This document shows positions 55,510 to 64,000 of a DNA stretch of 64,000 bases, one piece after another. The translations under genes and the position numbers were made by a program. The number at the start of each line of letters is the position of its first letter. Position 1 is the first letter of the stretch. The DNA comes from Usnea hakonensis (lineage: Eukaryota; Ascomycota; Lecanoromycetes; Lecanorales; Parmeliaceae), in NCBI GenBank assembly GCA_013423325.1, contig BLJB01000124.1, positions 296-64,295 on the forward strand. Reading direction: 5' to 3'. The notes beneath the pieces were generated by a model, which was given only the letters and a program-made list of their open reading frames with translations, ran no database searches and had not been told where the DNA came from.

Positions 55510-56597
55510 TCAGCCAGCGTTAAGATGCTTTTGCTTTGACCTCTGTCTTCGTATGTCCTTGTCTGCCCTGCGGGCGTGATGCAAGCTGCCACCCTGGTTT
55601 TCAAGATCTCTAAATTCTCTTTCGAGAACACTCTCCGTGATATGATCCAGCATAAAATGTCCAAGCAGACCATTTCTCCATCTTTGAATCATCCATAATG
55701 CTGATGCATTATCATCCGGTGTGCCTCCTTTTTGTAGTCTCCCAGTCTTCTGTGCCACAGCACTCAGGAATTCCACGACATCATTTGTGGGCGATGAATA
55801 AACCGCGTATATTTGCGGATTATAGATGTTCATATGATATAGTAGGTAATCTGCTAGAGTCGTTGGAGCAATGATGGTGTCCTTAACGCTTCCACACAGG
55901 GCAAGCTTGAGCATGGACTCTGCGTTCGGCACATACGGGACAAAGACCCCTGGTGTGTCCATCAAGTACACAGCCTCATTGCTCTCGTCACCCTCAATAA
56001 TCTTGACAGTTGTCCCGATCTTCCGAGTCACTCCAGGTTGAGCGCCTGTGGGTGCCGCTTTTCCCTTGTGGACACCAACGTGCCGTAGTGCATTTAGTAG
56101 TGATGATTTGCCTACATTGGGCATCCCAACAACCATCATTCTGGAGCCCATCAAGGAGTCTTTTGCTGTAGCATGGTCGCGAGCGAAGCTGAGCACCTTG
56201 CGCACGGAGCTTTTGTCCTTGTGATCTGAGAAAAGTACGGAGCTAGGCTGTTGCCATTCTTGAATCATCCGTTCTCTCTGTACGAGATCAGCATATTCCT
56301 CACTACCATCATGTGCATCTCATGCAACGTACATACAATTCGGTCTTGCTGCGTGCCCTCACTGCCAAGGTCCTGCTTTGTATAGACAATCAATCTTTCC
56401 CTTCCAGCTAGATTCTCCTCGAAGAGCGGATTGCGGGAGGTGAGCGGTACTCGATAATCGCGGCATTCAATGACCAGGTCTATGTTCGTGAGCATCGTCT
56501 TCATCTTGTTCAGACCTGCGCGGTGATGGCCCAGGAAGTAGGAGCGAGGGAGGGAGTCGAGGGTGGGAAAAACCCTTCGCGGCACGAAAGAGGCCAT
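55510..56597 (-). CDS. MTG1: Mitochondrial GTPase Mtg1 (circularly permuted)
   Basis: Two exons (minus): 56597-56337 and 56277-55510, 59-nt intron; 342 residues. The start MASFVPRRVFPTLDSLP is followed by YFLGHHRAGLNKMKTML and DLVIECRDYRVPLTSRNP, both conserved in YlqF/MTG1 GTPases. Motifs occur in permuted order: G4 TKQD before G1 GMPNVGKSSLLNALR and G3 DTPG. A short C-terminal helical domain follows. The protein is needed for mitochondrial large ribosomal subunit assembly, at the inner membrane matrix face in yeast. It lies next to MEF2, another mitochondrial ribosome GTPase, on the same strand but 1.7 kb apart, so co-transcription is unlikely. Confidence 0.94.
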
Positions 56598-57084
56598 CTG
56601 AGCGCGGGTGATGGCAGGTCATCATGCGCTATTGTTCTTGGGCACCATAGTAGGCATGTTATGGTGAATACTCCATGCCCCAGCAGGCGACTCTGGGCTT
56701 ACAGTCGCTAGAGAGTCACTAAACTACTTACAGTAGTACGGTGTTCAATATTTACTTTAGTGTAATTGTTCGTAATTACTAGTCATGAGTATCCACCCCC
56801 ACCACCATGGTGTCCCTCGGTCGGCAAATATATCAGGAGTCGCCCCCACGGAAAAAATAGCTAAATCGAAAATCTGAGGTCAAAATCAATGCGACGTGGA
56901 TCGATTCTCCGCTACACTACTTCCGATTAGAAGGAGGGAAACGTAGTCTGGTAACGAGCATTCGAAAAGCAGCTTCTGCGATGCCACTGAAGATTTAAGC
57001 AGAGATCTGTACTTCGTAACATGAGGCTTTGGCCAGTATTCGAAGATGACCAGTGGGGTTATCGCCCCGTAAGACCAAATTTCT
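56598..57084. other. Intergenic
   Basis: About 490 bases upstream of MTG1 and downstream of the SnoaL-like gene. Nothing recognised. Confidence 0.5.
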
Positions 57085-57570
57085 TCAGACACTATTTTCC
57101 ATCGCAGTTGTCTCATTGAGCTTTGCGGCCTCACCGCCGAGCACAGTCTCCAGCGTCAAGGTGTCCAGCCAAACCTTGACTTCGGCGATCATCCCACTCT
57201 CATCAAAACGCATGTGCCACGCATATGACTGATCGTAGCGCACGCCGCTGTTGGTGTAGGTATCGACGGTATACAATGCTGCCGTGGCCCACCCGTGCTG
57301 CCCGATAATGATACCCTCGTCGCCTTGAGCGATCTCGAGCTTGATGCCCGGCGACTTGACCAAGTTGCCAACTTTCGCCCATGTGGCGGTGCGGTAAGAC
57401 GTTTTCGTCGTCCATACCCCGGAAAGGAATGATTTCCCCGTCACCGTCCACATTACGTCGTCTCGCACGTGGGCAAAGAATTCGTCGCTGCCTGAGGGAG
57501 GTTGCGACAGCAGGGTCAAGAGGGAGCGAATCTGTGTCTTCGTCGGGTATGGCATGTTGAGTTGGTTCAT
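57085..57570 (-). CDS. SnoaL/NTF2-like fold protein
   Basis: A single-exon protein of 161 residues from the ATG at 57570 (MNQLNMPYPTKTQ); an ATG five codons later is also possible. The pattern is NTF2-like: N-terminal helices (TKTQIRSLLTLL), DDVMWTVTGKSFLSGVW, the central TYTNSGVRYDQSYAWHMRFDESGMIAEVKVWLDT strand-turn-strand, a signature of SnoaL-like ketosteroid-isomerase-related proteins. The fold holds cyclases, isomerases and dehydratases as well as non-enzymatic members; no specific activity can be assigned. The neighbourhood gives no pathway hint. Confidence 0.82.
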   Translation of the reverse strand: MNQLNMPYPTKTQIRSLLTLLSQPPSGSDEFFAHVRDDVMWTVTGKSFLSGVWTTKTSYRTATWAKVGNLVKSPGIKLEIAQGDEGIIIGQHGWATAALYTVDTYTNSGVRYDQSYAWHMRFDESGMIAEVKVWLDTLTLETVLGGEAAKLNETTAMENSV

Positions 57571-58428
57571 GGGCAGAAGATGAGTAAGGCCCAAAGCAGC
57601 GGCTTTATACAGCAACTGTAGCGGAAGAAAACCCACTTATTCAACGACTATAGAATTTCTGGTTGCATGTTTCGGCAGAATACTCCATACTGTTTTTTTG
57701 AGTCCAACAATAATGGCTCCGGTCCACAGCTGCTACTCTTTTTGATCCGAAGCACGACTACGGGGTACAAAGCCGCGGTCTGGCTTTGTAAGCACTGCTT
57801 TTCGTGAACGAAAGCCGTGTTGCCGCTCACATTGCTACAACGCTGTCCAGAAGCTGATGGAATTACCGACCCACGACCACATAAGCTTCATGCTTGCCGA
57901 CTTTACAATTGTAGCGCCCCAGTTCCGAGGGCAAAAGCCAATGAGACACCTACCGAAACAAGCTCCTATACATAGGTGCTTCTATTACCCTAGCCAACGT
58001 CGAAATACGAACTGAGGCATTGTGGTAGTGATTGAGCATCTTCTCGTTAATCCCACGAAAGGACATAGGCGGTGAACTACTAATTCACCCCGCGGTCCGA
58101 ATTAGCATTTGTCCTTGCTTTCGACTTGCAGCAAGTCCCTTGCTCTGCGATCTTTTCTCCATCAACAAATATTTCGGCTTCTGTCAAACCTAGCCCTTGC
58201 TCGTTATCAGGAGCAAGCTGCTACATTCCATCTGCGCAAGGGCTTGGCATCGCCAAGGTCAGGTGTGTCCCCTTGACTCACTCTCCAAGCAACGACCGCC
58301 TTGCACTCGGCGTCTCCGTCGAACTCACACCTCCATATAAGATCTCCAAACCACCTCCCTACATCCCCATCTCCCCCAACCCCCCTCCCATCAAAATCCC
58401 ACCACCCTCCCACCTCGCTCTCCCAACC
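57571..58428. other. Intergenic; promoter of the small secreted protein gene
   Basis: About 860 bases. The last 120 are very C-rich (CCCCTCCC, CCACCTCCC), a typical fungal leader texture. No gene seen. Confidence 0.5.
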
Positions 58429-58891
58429 ATGTATCTCCCCACCCTCCTCATCTACCTCACCGCTCTAACCACCGCCTCCCCCCTCCCCTGGCCCGACACC
58501 ACCCTCGAAGAAATAAACACTCTCCGAGCCCGCGGTATCTCAGAAGTGAGCCACACCACCACCAACCCTCCCCCCCCCACCCACCGACACCACACCACAC
58601 CCTCACCTCACCATCCCAACCCAACCCCCCCATCCCCTCCCCCCCAATCTCCTCCTTCAACCTCTCCATCTAACGCCCCCACCAAAACAGGCCAACATAG
58701 CAGCCCTCCACCCCCAGCCGCAAACATCCCCCTCGCCCGCGCCGCTATCGGAACCGGTTTCGTTTTTCGGACGGTCTGCTATAGGGAAAGGGGACGTGGC
58801 GTTGCGAGGGAGCGTTGAGGGGTATGGCAGGAAGGGGCATTTTAGGGAGAGGGTGGGGAGGAGGGGGGAGGAGATTGGTCGGCGGGTGTAA
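58429..58891 (+). CDS. Small secreted protein, 105 residues
   Basis: Two exons, 58429-58545 and 58691-58891, joined by a 145-nt intron (GTGAGC...AAAACAG). The first 16-17 residues, MYLPTLLIYLTALTTA, form a signal peptide, with likely cleavage after TTA or TTAS. The mature part begins PLPWPDTTLEEINTLRARGI, then a Pro-rich stretch, then a basic Gly/Arg-rich C-terminus containing YGRKGHF, VGRRGEEIGRR-type dibasic sites that Kex2-like proteases could cut. It has no cysteines after the signal, so it is not a typical Cys-rich effector. No family recognised. The intron is C-rich and its use is inferred from frame alone. Confidence 0.55.
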
Positions 58892-59288
58892 GTAAGTAAG
58901 GTGCTGTGAGGGAGGGAGGGGAGGGGACGAGGAGTTTGTGGACGGATGGATGGGTTGGCGATGAATGAATTTTTCCTTTTATATGTGCAACTTGGGAGAG
59001 ATCAGTATCGTGGGTTTGTTTTGGCTGATACAAAGGATATCACATCAAAGGAAAGGAGCGAGAACGGGGAGTCCGAAGTGAGACGTCAAAGTATTCATGA
59101 TTCTAGAACCCTTCGCTACATATGCCAGTCACGCAATGCAAGATGCCGCCCTTCCCCTCAGAAGAGTTAGTGCAGGCATAATTCTCAAATTGGTATATCG
59201 GCGGTAATCGATGCAAGATCCCTCCCTTTCCCTCCGAGTTTTTGAACGAGCCCACGTCCACCCTTTTTGAAAATGTCCCCCATCCGTC
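58892..59288. other. Convergent intergenic spacer
   Basis: About 400 bases between convergent genes. Nothing recognised apart from G-rich sequence near 58900-58930. Confidence 0.55.
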
Positions 59289-60578
59289 CTAGATGCCCTT
59301 CCCGAAAGGCTTGGCTCCAAACGCACTCCCAAAGTTCATGCTTTTTTTGATCCGGAGCTTAGGCTCACGCTCCGGCTGCTCGAAATCCTTCCCATGCTCC
59401 CGAGGACTGTCACTGCTCAGATCGGTCCCACTGGGACTCGAGGCGTCCGATCTAGCGGCCTGCAGCAATTTCGAGTCTAGCTCGCTCAGAAAGTGCTTAT
59501 CCTCGTCGCCTTCGTTTTCGCCGTTGCCCAGCCCAAGGGGCCCTTGCAGCTCGGGGTCCTCGTCGCGGGACTTGACTTCCTTGTCTCGAGGATTGTGATT
59601 CTCATTCTGAGCTTCTTCTTTGGTTGTGGGGAAATAGCTGTCTGAGCGTTCAGAGGGTAGCTTTACTCTGGTGGCACGGGGCTCTAGTGGAGGACGCTCC
59701 AGCTCATGCTGTGTGGGAGTTATTCCGTCACCATCACTGGAGGGGCCATCAGTATTGCGATAGGCACGAGGAGCAAGCGGAGTGTGTCCAGCGTCTTTAG
59801 TGTAAGGATCAATTGGAGCCTCAAAGTTAGAGGGAGGCAGTTGGATCGTCCTTGGCGAAAGACGAGACGGGGAAAATGTTCGAGGTGACGGCGATTGCGG
59901 CGTCATGACCTTTTTTGTCGATACTTGAGACAGAGTATTAGATCTGAAGTTGATGCCATCGAGATTCTTGTCCATGGCTGCGCCTGACACACTTGGCTTA
60001 TGCAGACCTATTTGGAAGTTCGAAGAGTCCTTCTGGCCACAAGTGGTATCTTCAGCGATGCTGGGCATTTGGCTTCGACCTCCGGGCTTCGAGAATTGAG
60101 TTGTTGGATCGGAGAACGTGCGAGTAGGCTTGACATTAGATTTCGGTCCACGCCAGACTTCGTCTCCTGTCGTGGTCGCGCTTGTGGGACTTGACCCGTT
60201 ATTACTCAGGACCCCTAAAAAGCTGCTATGACTCTGGAATGGACTGACGCTCTTGTCGAACGGAGAAGGCGTGTGGCCCGAGGAGACGGGGTGGTATCTA
60301 CGCAGAGAGCCCTCAAGTTGCGCAATCTTTTCATGTAGCTCCGTCCTCTCAGTGTTCCATAAAGCCCTCTCTTCATTGTGTGTTTGCCGCTGGCGTTCCA
60401 TGAGCGCCTGGAATTGATTTACATAATGAGCTGATGCCTCTTGGGGGGGTGCGGATATTCTTGATGGCGATGTAGGTAGTTCGCTGGCAGAGCCATTAGG
60501 TTCCTGACGAGGCACGCGACCCTGAGGACGTTCATTCTCGGACACCGATCCTGCACTAGAGTGGCGTGAAGGAGACAT
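59289..60578 (-). CDS. Hypothetical coiled-coil, Ser/Pro-rich protein
   Basis: A single-exon protein of 429 residues from the ATG at 60578 (MSPSRHSSAGSVSE); the frame is open further upstream but without an ATG. Residues about 50-100 form a coiled coil (QFQALMERQRQTHNEERALW, ELHEKIAQLEGSLRRY). The middle is disordered with many SP/TP sites (SPSPRTFSPSRLSP), suggesting regulation by proline-directed kinases. The C-terminus is acidic, then basic, ending in SMNFGSAFGAKPFGKGI. I do not recognise a family; it resembles fungal cytoskeletal or cell-cycle scaffold proteins in composition only. No enzymatic motif. Confidence 0.75.
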   Translation of the reverse strand: MSPSRHSSAGSVSENERPQGRVPRQEPNGSASELPTSPSRISAPPQEASAHYVNQFQALMERQRQTHNEERALWNTERTELHEKIAQLEGSLRRYHPVSSGHTPSPFDKSVSPFQSHSSFLGVLSNNGSSPTSATTTGDEVWRGPKSNVKPTRTFSDPTTQFSKPGGRSQMPSIAEDTTCGQKDSSNFQIGLHKPSVSGAAMDKNLDGINFRSNTLSQVSTKKVMTPQSPSPRTFSPSRLSPRTIQLPPSNFEAPIDPYTKDAGHTPLAPRAYRNTDGPSSDGDGITPTQHELERPPLEPRATRVKLPSERSDSYFPTTKEEAQNENHNPRDKEVKSRDEDPELQGPLGLGNGENEGDEDKHFLSELDSKLLQAARSDASSPSGTDLSSDSPREHGKDFEQPEREPKLRIKKSMNFGSAFGAKPFGKGI

Positions 60579-62873
60579 GGTAGAGAGCCAAGAGATCTTC
60601 AATTCGTTTCTCAAAGACTGACAGATCGTTGACAATGACCAGGGACTGAATACAAGCAGTTGACCGCTGATTCAAGAGTCGTCGTTTGATTGGTGCTACC
60701 AGGCGGAGGCTAGCAGAGAAGCATACCTGCATTGCGTCTCGTCTACTATGGTACGAATGCGAGTATGAAGATGGACTTGTACTATAAAGCCGGCGAGAAG
60801 ATAGTCATGAGAGCGAAGTGGTTCATCGTATCTTCAAGTTGATAGAGTACTTGGTGGAGAAGGGGGGAAAAAAAGTTATGATCGTAGCCGGAGGAATGGC
60901 AATATTGTACCGGCTATGTCGTAATGACGCACTAGACGCACAACGGCGAAATTTAAAACTTCCCCGATTGTCTGGTCCCGGTTCCCCCTGGTACCTGAAA
61001 ACCATAAATACTTGAGGTACACTAGAGTAGCTGAGTCGGCAGATCGAGACTTGCATGATCACGAACAATCTGGATAGTAGTGTACTGTTGACATGGGATA
61101 ATTGTGGCAGCCTTGATCAGGATATCATGGGGACCATTCATTGGTATCCATAGTACCCATACACCTCACGACGCTTTTTGGGTAAGGCTGGATGGAAAAT
61201 GGAGGCACCGATGTCTCTTTGGATCTTTACATCTCCCATGGCCTGGCACTCGTTGCTTTCAGTGTCTTGGCTGCTACAGTGAAAGTATCCGAATTCAGCT
61301 TCATACGAGAGAATGGGGGCGTCATAAGTCGTTTTTCACTTTTGATGCTTCTAGTTCCTTGCACCTGACGAATGCTTTGGGTAACCGTCACGAATTGAAT
61401 CTTGCTGATCGAAGTAACATTGCTATACTTCAGAAATTGATTGTCTTGTGAATCAATTACTACATGCGGACTCTGTGTACTCCTATTCGATGAATTCACA
61501 CGAAGATCAATGCTTTTCGCATGGCGTCGTGCACGAATCCCCAATTTTTCAACCTCATCCTTTGCTCGTCCTCTCCGTTAGTTTATTGATACGCCGGCGC
61601 CGGCATAGGCCATTGGTTCGCCGCTCGAGGAACATCCTTGCGTTGCATTTTTAGGTCGACGTCGATACGGGCACTACTGAGCCACCGGCCTGTGCAGCCT
61701 ACAATACTTCTCTGTCGGATGTGTGGCAGCACTCAGAAGCGGCAGAAGCGTCTGGGTCTCGGGTGGGTCGCCAAAGCGCACATTCTACAACATTCAAGTG
61801 CTTTCGGAGCATTTTTGGTACCCTTATAACCGTAAAAAGCATACCAATGAATGGAGATCCTTCGCCAGTCAGCGCAGAATAGCAGCCGGATATGGAATAC
61901 ACAATTCCCTTACTTACCCCAAGGTATGGTTAGTTCAAGGTTTGTCTGGTGCACCTCGTCGACCAATTGAGGAGTTGGGACAGGCCCATAAAACCCATGT
62001 TTTTGTGTTTGTAGCACAATGATCAGTCCACCAAATTTGAAAAACATGGAATCTTACTTAGTCCTGTGTCCGCAGCGAGGACTGACTGGTGGTTCTGTTG
62101 GTACTTCCATGGTCAGTACTTCTGCTCTTGGGTAGTCGTGGAGTTGTGGTGCGTATATTGCGAACTGAATGATGTCTCAAGACTTGAAAAACAGCGTGAA
62201 AGAGGCATTAAGTCTTCAAAATTAACAACTTGTGCTAGTGGAAGCGTTCGTAGCGTGAGCCTGTTGCTGAGGGTAAAGAACTAATCATCATTCTTTCACC
62301 AGCGGCTCTGAAATTCCGATGTCTTTCCGTACCGCCTGGGCCTCCTCTTTGTTGGGCGGTAGGAGAACGCTTTTGTATACCGCGCTATGGCATTAATGTT
62401 CCCAGAACGTCTCACCAAGCTGCCATACAGCCTTAGAAGCAGAGAGACGTTTTGCTCTCGAGAGATGATCTGCGAGCGAGACTTTTCTGAGATGGGAGAC
62501 TCATCCATAGGTTTGGCTTTAAAAAGACATGCCGTCCTCGTGCTTCATACATATTTATCAGAAAGCGATACCTACAGAAAGTAAGTACTACGCTGATATC
62601 TAAAGGCACGGGCAGTGCTCATAAAGCGTAATCTGTAGAAACAGCCTTCCAATCAGACATTCTTTCGATGCGCAAGGCCTAATTTGGTGGCGCGATAGAA
62701 GATCAGCAGAGCTAGGCCAAAGCAAGACTTTGAGTTTTCCCCACACAATGCCAAGAAGCCAAGAAGCTCAATTATGCCAATTGATCATTTACACTACACG
62801 ACTATTAGCCGACAGAATCCATGTAGTGTACCGATACCGGTCTCGTCTTGAATTTGAGCCACTCTCCACACTT
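60579..62873. other. Intergenic, about 2.3 kb
   Basis: Frames of up to 115 codons occur on both strands (for example 61104-61451 plus), but none has a recognisable pattern or consistent splicing. The 5' end is promoter of the coiled-coil gene and the 3' end is promoter of ILV2. I see no gene. Confidence 0.5.
62831..62840. promoter_or_regulatory. Near-consensus Leu3-type site (CCGATACCGG)
   Basis: Ten bases matching the Leu3 consensus CCGG-N2-CCGG at seven of eight fixed positions, 129 bases upstream of the ILV2 start. Leu3 regulates ILV2 in yeast through such everted CCGG sites. Confidence 0.45.
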
Positions 62874-62880
62874 TGACTCA
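62874..62880. promoter_or_regulatory. Gcn4/CpcA site (TGACTCA)
   Basis: A perfect seven-base match to the cross-pathway control element bound by Gcn4 (yeast) or CpcA/CPC1 (filamentous fungi), 89 bases before the ILV2 start. Amino-acid biosynthetic genes are the classic targets. Confidence 0.6.
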
Positions 62881-62968
62881 CACACGTTTTCTGCAACCCA
62901 AACCCACATTTATCATTCTTACTACTCTCCCTTACCCATTCCTTTATTTTCACAGCATATGAGAAAAA

Positions 62969-64000
62969 ATGTTGCGGACAAAACCAGCTCGCGCTTTACG
63001 TTGGCCTCAGCCATGCCAGCATTTTTCTTCTACCCCTCCTGCAGCAGCCATCTCACCATATCGGAGAACGGGACAGACCGGGCAAACTTCACCGTCCAAA
63101 GCCACAGCCGATACCACAAGGAGAGACCAAAGTACTGCTGCAGCGACCGCTCCGTGAGTGAGACTGGCATTTGGTCTTGTTTCAGCACCCAATTGACTGA
63201 CCTTTTTTTACAGCCAAACGAGGCCTGTTCCCAGTCCCGCGTTCAATCAGGACACGAGGAGAAACAATGTACATCCTCTACAAAATGTACGGCGCCAAGA
63301 GATGGATGACTCGTAAGTAGATTCTACTGCGTAGATATTCGCTGGTCCTTACTGATTTGCTGCAATAATAGTTTCGTTGGACTCAGTGGCGGTGCGATAT
63401 TTCATGAGATGATGTTACGGCACGGGGTTAAGGTAGTCTACTTCCTTACCTCCCATATTCAGCCTCAATGGGTCATGCTGATCTCTGCCATGTACAGCAT
63501 GTCTTCGGATATCCAGGAGGAGCTATTCTGCCTGTTTTTGACGCCATCTACAACTCCAAACACTTTGATTTCATCCTACCTCGCCACGAGCAGGGTGCAG
63601 GTCATATGGCAGAAGGCTATGCCCGAGCATCGGGAAAGCCTGGAGTTGTGCTGGTCACATCTGGTCCGGGAGCAACCAATGTGATTACACCCATGCAGGA
63701 CGCTTTGTCAGACGGCACACCTTTGGTCGTTTTCACTGGTCAGGTTGTCACAAGTGCGATTGGGTCGGATGCTTTTCAAGAGGCGGACGTTGTGGGGATA
63801 TCGAGAGCATGCAGCAAATGGAATACTATGGTCAAGAACGTCGCTGAACTCCCAAAAAAAATCAACGAGGCATTTGAAATTGCCACCAGCGGGCGACCAG
63901 GACCTGTGCTAGTGGATCTGCCAAAGGACGTCACTGCTGCTATTCTGCGCAAGCCTATCCCCATAGCCAGTACACTTCCGTCGCATCCTAGCGCTGCTGG
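62969..64000 (+). CDS. ILV2: Acetolactate synthase catalytic subunit, 5' part (runs off the window)
   Basis: Exons so far: 62969-63153, 63214-63312, 63372-63432 and 63498-64000+; introns are 59-65 nt. 282 residues are visible of about 680-700 usual. The N-terminus MLRTKPARALRWPQPCQHFSS is a mitochondrial presequence. The mature region starts near SPAFNQDTRRNNVHPLQNV. The TPP-binding N-terminal domain is clear: GLSGGAIFHEMML, VFGYPGGAILPVFD, the cofactor-activating Glu146 in RHEQGAGHMAEGYARA, and SGPGATNVITPMQDALSDGTP. Residue 199, in GQVVTSAIG, is Val where yeast Ilv2 has Pro192. The enzyme makes acetolactate and acetohydroxybutyrate, the first common step of valine, leucine and isoleucine synthesis, in mitochondria. 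Confidence 0.96.

Noticed and set aside
58126..58818. A single 230-codon plus-strand frame
   Set aside because: It reads through a C-rich leader and an intron-like segment; the spliced model with signal peptide explains the region better.
61104..61544. Opposed frames of about 105-115 codons upstream of ILV2
   Set aside because: Both strands are open by chance, composition is unpatterned, and no splice-compatible extension was found.

Overview
The window is nuclear DNA from a filamentous ascomycete (Pezizomycotina). The overall look and several helotialean-type proteins suggest Leotiomycetes, but I cannot prove the class from sequence alone. The grounds are many short introns (mostly 48-160 nt, GTATGT/GTAAGT donors, CTAAC-like branch sites, CAG/TAG acceptors), single-gene transcription units on both strands, a COP9 signalosome subunit, a fungal rhodopsin-fold membrane protein, an Atg33-type mitophagy protein, and an AT-rich block with the marks of repeat-induced point mutation (RIP). 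I rebuilt exon structures by hand. Every multi-exon model given here keeps one reading frame across all junctions.

Layout. 1-1.76 kb: RIP-degraded repeat DNA including a Ty1/copia RNase H remnant. 2.2-9.1 kb: HSM3 proteasome chaperone (-), Pol III subunit RPC31 (+), a possibly decaying hypothetical gene (-), and a GNAT-like protein with tandem repeats and a C-terminal ubiquitin-interacting-like motif (-). 9.1-16 kb: a gene-poor stretch with an older copia relic. 16-19.5 kb: a C2H2-plus-EST1-domain protein (+). 21-30 kb: CSN6 (+), a BRCT-WGR-PARP poly(ADP-ribose) polymerase (-), a SYLF/Ysc84 protein (-) and an MFS transporter (+). 30.8-32.9 kb: a dienelactone hydrolase (-) beside a truncated copia element consisting of LTR, primer-binding site and gag fragment. 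35-40.3 kb: F-box protein (+), NAD-dependent epimerase (+) and a seven-exon rhodopsin-fold membrane protein (-).

41.4-50.8 kb: peroxisomal 2,4-dienoyl-CoA reductase SPS19 ending in SKL (-), divergent from ATG33 (+); a 56-residue membrane microprotein (-); the diflavin reductase TAH18 (-) divergent from a two-RRM RNA-binding protein (+); and a Gcs1-type ArfGAP (+). 51-60.6 kb: two mitochondrial ribosome GTPases, MEF2/mEF-G2 (-) and MTG1 (-), a SnoaL/NTF2-like protein (-), a small secreted protein (+) and a coiled-coil protein (-). 63-64 kb: the 5' part of the acetolactate synthase gene ILV2 (+), running off the window.

Most genes are housekeeping and independent of each other. Functional links visible from position are the MEF2/MTG1 neighbours (mitochondrial translation), the SPS19/ATG33 shared promoter (lipid breakdown and mitophagy), and Gcn4/CpcA-like and near-Leu3 sites upstream of ILV2. 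I found no CRISPR array, biosynthetic cluster, rRNA or convincing tRNA, and no clearly new multi-gene system. The more unusual items are the gene-structure oddities (20-nt microexon, GC-AG intron, in-frame TGA), the two microproteins, the GNAT-repeat protein, and valine at the sulfonylurea-site position of ILV2.
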